Of a stretch of 64,000 bases of DNA, positions 34,351 through 43,000 are shown in pieces (positions within the stretch are counted from its first letter, which is position 1; every line of letters starts with the position of its first letter). The stretch is taken from positions 3,596,001 through 3,660,000 of the forward strand of contig NZ_AP023396.1 of NCBI RefSeq assembly GCF_014466955.1, given 5' to 3'. Made by a program: the position numbers and the translations under genes. The notes beneath the pieces are model-generated. The model did no database searches. It had not been told where the DNA came from and worked only from the letters and a program-made list of their open reading frames with translations. Origin of the DNA: Nocardia wallacei. GTDB lineage: Bacteria > Actinomycetota > Actinomycetes > Mycobacteriales > Mycobacteriaceae.

Positions 34351-35010
34351 GTGCCGATCACCGTTCTCGTCGTCGATGACCAGGAGCTCATGCGGGCCGG
34401 ACTGAAAATGGTGCTCGGCGCCCACCCCGACGTGGAGGTGGTGGGGGAGGCCGACAACGGCGCCGCCGCGGTGGCCCGAGCCCGGGAACTGCGCCCCGAC
34501 GTGGTGCTCATGGATGTGCGCATGCCGGTCGTCGACGGCGTCACCGCCACCGGCCAGATCCTCGAATCCGGTTGTGGCAGCCGGGTTCTGGTGATGACGA
34601 CCTTCGACCTCGACGAGCACGCGCTGGGCGCGCTGCGGGCCGGGGCGAGCGGATTCCTGCTCAAGGACACCCCGCCGGAGGACCTGATCTCCGCCATCCG
34701 CAGCGTCGCCGCGGGGGACGCGGTGGTGTCGCCCAAGGTCACCAAGCGGCTGCTGGACCGGCTCATCGCCGACGATCCGGCGCGCATGCGCGATCCGTCG
34801 GTGCTCGATGTGCTCACCGTCCGCGAGCGGGAGGTGCTCGGCCGGATCGCCGCCGGGCGCTCCAACGCCGAGATCGCCGCCGAACTGTTCCTGTCCGAGG
34901 CGACGGTGAAGACGCACGTCGGCCGCGTGCTCACCAAGCTGAACCTGCGCGACCGGGTCCAGGCGGTGGTGCTGGCGTACGAGACGGGACTGGTGCGGCC
35001 CGGAGCGTGA
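34351..35010 (+). CDS. NarL/LuxR-type response regulator
   Basis: A 219-residue regulator. The receiver domain (1-120) has VLVVDDQELMRAGL and the phosphoacceptor Asp55 in VVLMDVRMPVVDG; the switch Thr and Lys are in MTTFDLDE and GFLLKDTPP. The C-terminal LuxR HTH (about 150-215) reads LTVREREVLGRIAAGRSNAE and SEATVKTHVGRVLTKLNLRD. It pairs with the kinase upstream, forming one two-component system. Targets are not evident; the adjacent TSUP gene and fxsA are candidates. Confidence 0.95.
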   Translation: MPITVLVVDDQELMRAGLKMVLGAHPDVEVVGEADNGAAAVARARELRPDVVLMDVRMPVVDGVTATGQILESGCGSRVLVMTTFDLDEHALGALRAGASGFLLKDTPPEDLISAIRSVAAGDAVVSPKVTKRLLDRLIADDPARMRDPSVLDVLTVREREVLGRIAAGRSNAEIAAELFLSEATVKTHVGRVLTKLNLRDRVQAVVLAYETGLVRPGA

Positions 35011-35105
35011 CCGGCGGCCCGGTTTCTCAGCGGGAACTCAGCCTCGGCGGGAGAAATCCGGGCATGCCGGACGTTGCACCGGTAGATCGTTTCGAAAGGA
35101 TCGCC

Positions 35106-35588
35106 ATGCCCGCCCTCTTGTTCGCTGTCTACCTGGTCGTCGAGATCGCCACCCTGGTCGTCGTCGGCCACCTGATCGGTGCCGTGCCGACGATCCTGCT
35201 GCTGATCGCCGGGTCAGGACTGGGCCTGATCCTGGTGCGCTCGCAGGGGCGCCGGGTCTTCGACCAGTTCCGCCGCGCCGGTCGCGGCGAGATCGCGCCC
35301 GGTACCGCCGTGGCCGACGGCGCGCTGGTCGCCCTCGGCGGCGTCCTGATGTTCGTGCCGGGCCTGATCACGTCGCTGTTCGGGCTGCTCCTACTGCTGC
35401 CCACCCGCGCGCTGCTGCGCCCGGTGGTGTCGGCCTTCGCTACCCGCCGCATCGATCGGCTGTCGATGGCGACCGGCTATCACGGCGTGGTCGTCGAACC
35501 CGGCGGCGAGGTCGTCGACGGCGTGGTCGTGCACCAGCACTACGACGACGGTCAGGGCGAGGGCCGTCGGATGCTCGACGGGCGCTGA
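35106..35588 (+). CDS. fxsA: FxsA-family cytoplasmic membrane protein
   Basis: A 160-residue protein with three or four helices: LLFAVYLVVEIATLVVVGHL, IGAVPTILLLIAGSGLGLIL and ALGGVLMFVPGLITSLFGLL. The FxsA signature GxxLMFVPGLITSxFGLLLLLP is present. The C-terminal tail is charged. In E. coli, FxsA overproduction relieves F-plasmid exclusion of phage T7; its normal role is unclear. ATG 35106 follows AAAGGA and matches family N-termini; ATG 35064 is possible. It matches the position of Rv2053c relative to the lnt/ppm1 locus. Confidence 0.9.
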   Translation: MPALLFAVYLVVEIATLVVVGHLIGAVPTILLLIAGSGLGLILVRSQGRRVFDQFRRAGRGEIAPGTAVADGALVALGGVLMFVPGLITSLFGLLLLLPTRALLRPVVSAFATRRIDRLSMATGYHGVVVEPGGEVVDGVVVHQHYDDGQGEGRRMLDGR

Positions 35589-35645
35589 CCCGGCTCGCTC
35601 GGCCCGGGCGGGCGCCGGTGACGGTATGCGGCACACTGGACTGCC

Positions 35646-37241
35646 GTGAGTACCCAGTTGCTGGTCGGCGGACGCATCTACAGTTCCAGTTCACCCGACG
35701 CCACGGCGATGGCGGTGACCGACGGCACGGTGGTGTGGCTGGGTGCGGACCGGCCGGGGCGGGCCCTGTATCCCGACGCCGAGATCATCGAACTGGACGG
35801 GGCTTTCGTGGCCCCGGCGTTCGTCGACCCGCACGTGCACGTGACCGCGCTCGGCCTGCAACTGACCGGATTGGACCTGTCGCGGGCCACCTCGCTGGCG
35901 CACTGCCTGGAACTCGTGCGCGACTACGCCCTCGAACATCCGGGCGCCGTGCTCGGCGACGGCTGGGACGAGACCCGCTGGCCCGAGGGCAGGCCGCCGA
36001 CGGCCGCGGAGATCGACGCCGCCGCCGGACCGGGCCGCTCGGTGTATCTGGTTCGCGTGGACGCACATTCGGCGGTCGCCTCGACCGCGCTGCTGGACGC
36101 CGTCCCCGGGGTCACCGCGGCGGCCGGCTACAGCCCGGGCGAGCCGCTGCGCGCCGAGGCCCATCACCTGATCCGCGCCAGCGCCCTCGACGGCCTGGAC
36201 CGCTCGCACCGCGACCGCGCCCGCCGCGCCGCGCTCGACCACGCCGCCGCGCACGGCATCGTGGCCGTGCACGAATGCGCCGGACCGCAGATCTCCGGCC
36301 GCGCGGACGTCACCGAACTCCTCGAGTTCACCCACGGCGTGCAGGTGCGGGCGTACTGGGGCGAGGCCGTCGGCAGCGCCGAGCAGGCCCGCGCGCTGAT
36401 AGATGACCTCGGGGTGCACGGGCTCGCCGGAGATCTGTTCGTGGACGGTTCGATCGGCTCGCACACCGCGTGGCTGCGCGCGCCCTACGCCGACCGCGAC
36501 ACCACCGGCGTCGGCTACCTCGACGCCGACGCGATCGCCGCGCACGTGCGCGCCTGCACCGAGGCGGGCATTCAGGCCGGCTTCCACGCCATCGGTGACG
36601 GGGCGCTGGAGGCTGTGGCGCAAGGGTTCTCGCGTGTCGCCGCCGAGCTGGGCGGTCCGGCCGTGGCGGCACGCGGGCATCGCGTCGAGCACGCCGAACT
36701 GCTCGACGCCGCGCAGATCTCGACGCTGGCCGCCTGCGGTGTGATCGCGAGTGTGCAACCCGGATTCGACGCCGAGTGGGGCGGCCCGGACGGCATGTAC
36801 GCCACGCGGCTGGGCGCCGCACGCGCCGCCGCGCTGAACCCGTTCGCCGCCATGGCCGCCGCGGGGATCTCCCTCGCGATCGGCTCCGACGCGCCCGTCA
36901 CCGCCCTGAACCCGTGGGAGGCCATCCGCGCGGCGGCCCACCACCGCACCCCCGGCCACCAGATCTCCCCCCGCGCCGCCTTCGCCGCCGCCACCCGCGG
37001 GGCGTGGCGGGCCGGCGGGGTCCGCGACGGCGTCGCGGGCACCCTGGTCCCCGGCGCCCCCGCCTCGTACGCCCTCTGGGACGCCGCCGACCTGGTCGTC
37101 GCCGCAGCCTCCGACAAGGTGCAACGCTGGTCCACCGACCCCCGCTCCCGAGTCCCCGGCCTCCCTCCCCTCACCCCGGGCACCAACCCCCCACGCTGCT
37201 TGCGCACCGTCCACCACGGCACCACCATCTACGAAGCCTGA
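35646..37241 (+). CDS. YtcJ-like metal-dependent amidohydrolase
   Basis: A 531-residue amidohydrolase-3 family protein. The first metal-binding HxH is in AFVDPHVHVTALGLQLTG (about residue 57-74). Further ligands are likely in GFHAIGDGALEAV, AARGHRVEHAELLD and AIGSDAPVTALNPWEA. Such enzymes hydrolyse C-N bonds of amides or cyclic imides, and the substrate cannot be told from sequence. GTG 35646 lies 57 bases after the fxsA stop, so the two may be co-transcribed. The TGA stop at 37239-37241 is part of the first copy of an 8-bp tandem repeat. Confidence 0.88.
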   Translation: MSTQLLVGGRIYSSSSPDATAMAVTDGTVVWLGADRPGRALYPDAEIIELDGAFVAPAFVDPHVHVTALGLQLTGLDLSRATSLAHCLELVRDYALEHPGAVLGDGWDETRWPEGRPPTAAEIDAAAGPGRSVYLVRVDAHSAVASTALLDAVPGVTAAAGYSPGEPLRAEAHHLIRASALDGLDRSHRDRARRAALDHAAAHGIVAVHECAGPQISGRADVTELLEFTHGVQVRAYWGEAVGSAEQARALIDDLGVHGLAGDLFVDGSIGSHTAWLRAPYADRDTTGVGYLDADAIAAHVRACTEAGIQAGFHAIGDGALEAVAQGFSRVAAELGGPAVAARGHRVEHAELLDAAQISTLAACGVIASVQPGFDAEWGGPDGMYATRLGAARAAALNPFAAMAAAGISLAIGSDAPVTALNPWEAIRAAAHHRTPGHQISPRAAFAAATRGAWRAGGVRDGVAGTLVPGAPASYALWDAADLVVAAASDKVQRWSTDPRSRVPGLPPLTPGTNPPRCLRTVHHGTTIYEA

Positions 37242-37379
37242 CCGCCTGACCGCCTGACCGCCTGACCGCCTGACCGCCTGACCGCCTGACCGCCTGACCG
37301 CCTGACCGCCTGACCGCGTGACCGCGTGACCGCGTGAGCGGGTGACCGCCTGACCGGGTGGCCGCGTGGCCACGTGGCC
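37236..37379. repeat. 8-bp tandem repeat GCCTGACC, ten perfect copies plus degenerate tail
   Basis: Ten uninterrupted GCCTGACC units run from 37236 to 37315, followed by about eight degenerate 8-bp units (GCGTGACC, GGGTGACC, GCGTGGCC) to 37379. The first unit contains the stop codon of the amidohydrolase gene. The long minus-strand frame across it is an artefact of the repeat, because an 8-bp period read three times gives an 8-residue repeat. Confidence 0.95.
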
Positions 37380-37580
37380 GGGGTGACGGACTGACCGCCT
37401 GACGCCCGGCAGCCTGTCGACGTGTCCGCCTGAGCAGCTGTCGGCTTGTCATGGCGAGCCGTGTGACCGCGTGAGTCGGGTGAGCTGCCTGGTCGCGTAG
37501 TCGACCGTTGGACTACTGCGAGGGGCGAATTGCGCGGATGTGGATGTCGGCGAGGGGCGGTTTCGTTAGGCGTCGGTGAT

Positions 37581-37665
37581 GGTGGCCCGGTGGCCCGGTG
37601 GCCCGGTGGGCGGGTGGCCCGGTGGCCCGGTGGGCGGGTGGCTCGGTGGGGTGGCTCGGTGGGCT
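37581..37665. repeat. Second 8-bp-period tandem repeat, GGTGGCCC type
   Basis: About eleven 8-bp units lie between 37581 and 37665: three GGTGGCCC, then GGTGGGCG, two more GGTGGCCC, GGTGGGCG, and degenerate GGTGGCTC units. The 646-bp gap 37242-37888 before lnt holds these two tracts and otherwise no recognised gene; long frames over it are compositional. Confidence 0.9.
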
Positions 37666-37888
37666 GGGCAGTTGGGCGTTGTGGTCGAAGGCTGTTCGTT
37701 GTGGTCGGTTGGCCGTTCGCGGGAGCTGGTTGGACGGCCCCCGGTCGGTGGTGGTCGTGGTGCGTCCGTAGCATCGACGCGGTGTCGAGCAGGGCGTCGT
37801 GGGCGGTGCGTGGGGGCCGGGGGAGCGCTGGGCGTTCGGAGTTCGTGGTGTCGCCGCTGTGCCGGGTCGGCCCGTTTGCGGAGGAAGC

Positions 37889-39661
37889 GTGAGTAGACGG
37901 CTGGGTCTCGGGAGAGGCGTGCCGGGCTCGTCCTCCGACGGACCGCGGCCGTCCGGCACCTCCGGCCCACGGCCTGGGGCTGCCGCCCCGCCGACCGACG
38001 GGCCCGCGAGGCGGGCCGCGCGACCGACCGGCTTGCGGGACTGGGCCGCCGGGCATCCGGTGTGGTGGCGCCTGGCCGGTGCCGTGGTCGCGGGATTGCT
38101 GATCTACGCGAGCTTTCCGCCGCGGGCCTGCTGGTATCTGGCGCCGCTCGGCATCGCCGTCCTGACCGTGGTGGTGCGCGGGCCCGGTGGGCTGCGCGGG
38201 GGATTCGGGTACGGGCTGCTGGCGGGTCTGGCGTTCTTCGTGCCGCTGCTGCCGTGGACGGGGGTCTACGTCGGCCCGGTGCCGTGGCTGGCGCTGTCGG
38301 CGGCGTGCGCGGTCTATGTGGGCCTGTTCGGGCTGCTGGCGCGGCTGGTCGGCGCGGCACCGGGCTGGCCGCTGTGGATCGCGGCGCTGTGGACGCTCAC
38401 CGAGTGGGGCCGCTCCAGTTTCCCGTTCGGCGGATTCCCTTGGGGCCGTCTGGCATTCGGTCAGGCCGACGGGTGGTACCTGCCACTGGCCGCCGTGGCC
38501 GGTGCGCCCGGCGTGAGCTTCGCGGTGGCGCTCACCGGAACCCTGCTGGCGGCGCTGGCATTACGGGCCGCCGACCGCCGCAAGCCCAGATGGCTACCCG
38601 GGATTATCGCTGTCGCAACGGCTGTGGCTATCATCCCGGTTACCGGAGTGATCCTCCGGACCGCGCTGCCCGCCCCGGACGACGGTGACCGGCCGATCAC
38701 GGTCGCCGCGATCCAGGGCAGCGTGCCGCGGCTGGGGCTGGACTTCAACGCGCAGCGCCGCGCGGTCCTCGACAATCACGTCCGCCGCACCGGGGAACTG
38801 GCCCGCGCGGTCGCCGCCGGGCAGGCCCGGCAGCCGGATGTGGTGATCTGGCCGGAGAATTCGTCCGATATCGATCCGCTGCGCAATGCCGACGCCGCGC
38901 GCGAGATCGGCGCGGTGTCCGCCGCGATCCACGCACCCATCCTGGTCGGCGCCGTCCTGGTGAACGCCGACGACACCACCACGAACTCGGTGCTGGTGTG
39001 GAACGGCCCGGCCGGACCGGGGGAGCGGCACGACAAGCGCATCATCCAGCCGTTCGGTGAGTATCTGCCCATGCGCGGGTTCTTCCGGCACTTCTCCGAA
39101 TACGCCGACCGCGCGGGCTATTTCGTGCCCGGCCACGGCGACGGCGTGGTGCACGCGCAACCCGCGAGCGGGGGAGCGGCGGTCGCGATCGGCGTCGCCA
39201 CCTGTTACGAGGTGGCCTTCGACCGCGCCTTCGAGGACTCCCTGCGCGCCGGTGCCCAGCTGCTGACGGTACCGACCAACAACGCCACCTTCGGCGACAC
39301 CGAGATGACCTACCAGCAGCTGGCCATGTCCCGTGTGCGCGCCGTCGAACACGGGCGCGCGCTGGTGGTCGCGGCAACGAGCGGGGTCAGCGCGATCGTC
39401 ACCGCCGACGGCGCGGTGGCCGGGCAGACCCCGAAATTCGTGCCCGCCGCACTGGAGGCGACGCTGCCGCTGCGCACCGCCACCACCCCCGCGACCCGGC
39501 TCGGCCCGCTGCCCGAACGCGGGTTGTGTATCCTTGCCGCGGCTGTTGTTGTGGCTGTGGCTATTCGACGGCGAATTTCGCCGCCGGAGCATCCGGTAGC
39601 CGAGGACGCCCTCGGCGGCCGCGCGCACCGCCGGTCGACCGCATCGGCACCCGCCGAGTAG
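37889..39661 (+). CDS. lnt: Apolipoprotein N-acyltransferase
   Basis: A 590-residue membrane enzyme that adds the third acyl chain to lipoproteins. After a disordered basic N-terminus come about seven hydrophobic helices (about 55-265). The periplasmic nitrilase-type domain (about 270-545) carries the catalytic triad: Glu323 (WPENSSD), Lys383 (HDKRIIQPFGEYLPM) and Cys439 (GVATCYEVAFD). A last helix is near 550. GTG 37889 follows GGAGGA closely and is preferred to an upstream frame start at 37799. In M. tuberculosis this domain is fused to Ppm1, and in M. smegmatis ppm1 is the next gene. Here neither fusion nor adjacent ppm1 is present. Confidence 0.92.
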   Translation: MSRRLGLGRGVPGSSSDGPRPSGTSGPRPGAAAPPTDGPARRAARPTGLRDWAAGHPVWWRLAGAVVAGLLIYASFPPRACWYLAPLGIAVLTVVVRGPGGLRGGFGYGLLAGLAFFVPLLPWTGVYVGPVPWLALSAACAVYVGLFGLLARLVGAAPGWPLWIAALWTLTEWGRSSFPFGGFPWGRLAFGQADGWYLPLAAVAGAPGVSFAVALTGTLLAALALRAADRRKPRWLPGIIAVATAVAIIPVTGVILRTALPAPDDGDRPITVAAIQGSVPRLGLDFNAQRRAVLDNHVRRTGELARAVAAGQARQPDVVIWPENSSDIDPLRNADAAREIGAVSAAIHAPILVGAVLVNADDTTTNSVLVWNGPAGPGERHDKRIIQPFGEYLPMRGFFRHFSEYADRAGYFVPGHGDGVVHAQPASGGAAVAIGVATCYEVAFDRAFEDSLRAGAQLLTVPTNNATFGDTEMTYQQLAMSRVRAVEHGRALVVAATSGVSAIVTADGAVAGQTPKFVPAALEATLPLRTATTPATRLGPLPERGLCILAAAVVVAVAIRRRISPPEHPVAEDALGGRAHRRSTASAPAE

Positions 39662-40009
39662 CGAACACTGGTGGCACGGCCGGGCCGCTGCGGGCTTCAC
39701 GCATCGGTTCGCGTTGCCGCACAGCGTTCGCCAAGTCATTGCTAGACCTGCTCAGCTTCGCCAGGGAAGTGCTTGAACTAGGTTTTCCGCTCGACATTGC
39801 TGTTAGCGAAGAGGTAGCTGACTAAAGCTCCTCTCCGCCAATGTGGTTCGAAGTGAAACATCTCGGCATCGCTACCGATCCGCCCGTCGCCATGCTCCGA
39901 ATCATAGGGCGTGGATCACGTCCTACGGCGGGTGCGTGCGCGCACCCGCCGCAGCGTCGTTCTTGAGGGCTCGAGGAGTTGCGTCAACAGCGGCAGAACG
40001 GAGTGATTG
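39662..40009. other. 348-bp gap between lnt and the NRPS gene with a less GC-rich remnant
   Basis: About 39725-39850 is clearly less GC-rich than its surroundings and contains a short protein-like stretch, LLDLLSFAREVLELGFPLDI, ending at a stop at 39823-39825, with no convincing start of its own. It may be the broken end of a former gene at this junction. The rest is the presumed promoter and leader of the NRPS gene, including the hairpin at 39927-39950. Confidence 0.4.
39927..39950 (+). promoter_or_regulatory. Perfect 10-bp stem, 4-base loop hairpin in the NRPS leader
   Basis: GGCGGGTGCG and CGCACCCGCC pair exactly across TGCG. It ends 59 bases before the NRPS ATG and is followed by GCAGCGTCGTTCTTG. 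It could be a terminator for upstream transcripts, an attenuator, or an operator; the sequence alone does not decide. Confidence 0.55.
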
Positions 40010-43000
40010 ATGAGGTCATTGGCCACCGATCGTGTAGCCCAATGCTCTTCTGGCGAATTCTCAGCACAGCCCTTCGACCTGTCGCCCGCGCAGACCGCCA
40101 TCTGGTACGCCCAGCAACTGCAACCGGACGTCCCGCTGACCGTCGCGCAGTACGTGGAGATCCACGGCGACCTCGACGTCGGCCGCCTGCTCTACGCCAT
40201 CGAACGATTCGGCGCGGAGGCCCAGGTCGGCCAGGTGCGACTGCTCGAGATCGACGGTGTCCCGCAGCAGATGGTCGATCCCGCGCGGCGTCCGGGCTGG
40301 GCGCGGATCGACCTGCGGTCCGAGGCGGACCCGAAGGCGGCGGCGCTGCGCTGGATGAACGAGCACGCCAGCAGCCCCATGGATCTCGAGCGCGACCCGC
40401 TGACGACCAATGTCGTGCTGCGCCTCGGCGCCCGCGACTACATCTGGTACTCCCGCGGCCACCACATCGTCATCGACGGATACGGCGCGATGAACGCGCT
40501 CACCCGCACCGCGGAAATATACACAGCCCTGGAGAACCACACCGAGCCGGTCGCGTCGCGCGCCACGCCGCTGGCCGACATCTACGCCGGTGAGTCGAGT
40601 TACCGGGAGACCAGCCGTTTCCGGTCCGACCGCGAATACTGGACCGAGCAGCTCGCGGGCGTCGGCGCGCCGATGAGCCTGTCCACCACGGGAATCGCCG
40701 CCGCGCCGCCCGACACCGGCCGCCGCATCGCCGCTGCGGTGCTGCCCGCCGCGGTCGAGGCCGATCTGGCCGCCGCCACCGGTACCTTCGGGACACAGAA
40801 TTCCACCTTGTTCGTCGCCGCGCTGGCCTGCTACGTGCGGGCGGCCACCGGCAACCCTGATGTGGTGCTGAGCCTGCCGGTCTCGGCGCGCACCACCGTC
40901 GCGCTGCGCCGCTCGGCGGGCGTGGTGTCGAACGTGGTGCCGATCCGCATCCGCTTCGACCCCGCCACCACCGTGCGCGACGTGGTGAAGGCGGCCGAGT
41001 TGCAGATCACCGGCGCGCTGCGGCACCAGCGGTACCGGCACGACGACATCCGGCGCGACTGCGGTTACTCGCGCGACTCCCGGGGCTTCTTCGGCCCGAT
41101 GGTCAACATCATGCTGTTCCACAGCGAGTTGCGGTTCGGCAGCCTGGTGGGTTCGCTGAACGTGCTGTCCACCGGGCCGGTGGAGGATCTGTCGATCAAC
41201 CTCTACAACGGGGCAGGCAACCGCATCCACGTCGATTTCGAGGCCAACCCTCAGCTGTACCGCGGCGCGGAAGTGGAGCGCCACCACGGCCGGTTCCTGG
41301 ACTTCCTGGCCCGGATGCTCGCCGCCGACCCGGCCACGCCCGTCGCCGCCGTGCCCGTGATCACCGCGGCCGAGCGCGAACTGGTTGTGCGGGAATGGAA
41401 TTCGACGGCCGTCGCGCGGCAGGAGGGCACGCTGGCGAGCCTGTTCGCCGCGCGGGCCGCGGCCTGCCCCCGGGCCACGGCACTCGAATTCGGCAGCGAG
41501 ACAGTGTCCTACGGCGAGCTGCACGAGCGCGCCAACCGGCTGGCGCGCGTGCTCGTCGCGCGCGGCGCGGGCCCGGACACGGTGATCGGACTGGCGCTGC
41601 GGCGCGGTATCGACCTGCTGGTCGGCATGTACGCGATCGTGCAGTCCGGGGCCGCGTACCTGCCCATCGACCCCGATCACCCGGCCGAGCGGATCGGGCA
41701 CATGCTCGACCAGGCCCGCCCGCTGTGCGTGCTCACCGTGTCCGGTGACGCCCGCGCGCTGCCGGATACCGTCGCACGCCTCGACATCGATACCGCCGAG
41801 ACCGCCGCGGTGAGCCCACTACCCCTGACAGACGCCGAGCGCCGCGCGCCGTTGCGGCCGGACCATCTGGCCTATGTGATCTTCACCTCCGGCTCGACCG
41901 GCCGGCCGAAGGGCGTCGGGGTGTCGCACGCCGCGATCGTCAACCGGTTGCGGTGGATGCAGCACGCCTACCCGCTGGACGAGACCGACGTGGTGCTGCA
42001 GAAGACGCCCGCCACCTTCGACGTCTCGGTGTGGGAGTTCTTCTGGCCGTTGCAGATCGGCGCACGGCTGGTGATCGCCGCCCCGGACGGGCACCGCGAT
42101 CCCGCCTACCTGGCCGCCCTGATCGCCGAGAAGGGCGTCACCACAGCGCATTTCGTGCCGTCGATGCTGTCGGTGTTCGTCACCGACACCGACGTGCGCG
42201 GGTGCACCGGCCTGCGCCGGGTGTTCTGCAGCGGCGAGGCGCTGCCCGCCGCCACGGTGCGCGACTTCCGTGCCGCCCTGCCCGGCGCGTCGGTGGAGCT
42301 GCACAACCTGTACGGCCCGACCGAGGCCGCCGTCGACGTCACCGCGTGGCAGTGCGTGGCGGCCGACGACAGCGTGCCGATCGGCGCACCGATCTGGAAC
42401 ACCCGCACCTACGTGCTCGACGAGTACCTGCGCCCGGTCCCGCCGGGGGTGACCGGCGAGCTGTACCTGGCGGGTGTGCAACTGGCCCGCGGCTATCTCG
42501 CCCGGCCGGGACTCAGCGCCGAACGGTTCGTCGCGGACCCGTTCGCCGAGGAGACCGCGGGCCGCATGTACCGCACCGGCGACCTGGTGCGCTGGCGGTA
42601 CGCCGACGGCACGGGTGTGCTGGAGTACCTGGGCCGCAGCGACTTCCAGGTGAAGATCCGCGGCGTCCGCATCGAACTCGGGGAGGTCGAGGCGGCGCTG
42701 ACGGCCGACGACCGGGTGGCCCGCGCGGTCTGCGTCGCCCACCGCGGGCCCGGCGGCGACGAACTGGTCGCCTACGCCGTCGCCGCCCCCGCCGCTGCGG
42801 TGCGGGCCGCCGACCTGCTGTCCGGACTGCGCCGCACGCTTCCGGGCTATCTGGTGCCCGCGCACCTGATCCTGCTCGACGAGCTGCCGCTGAGCCCCAA
42901 CGGCAAGGTGGACCGCAACGCCCTGCCCGCACCGGAAACCGGCCCGCGCCGGGCGCCCGGCCCGGCTGCCGGACCGCGCACGGCGCTGGAACGGCAGCTG

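Noticed and set aside
37229..38056. Minus-strand frame with repeated RRSGGQAV
   Set aside because: It is the translation of the 8-bp DNA repeat and runs through the lnt start; no ribosome site or homology.
40010..41350. First NRPS domain considered as a heterocyclisation domain making a phenolic oxazoline from serine
   Set aside because: It has HHIVIDG, the condensation motif, not DxxxxDxxS.
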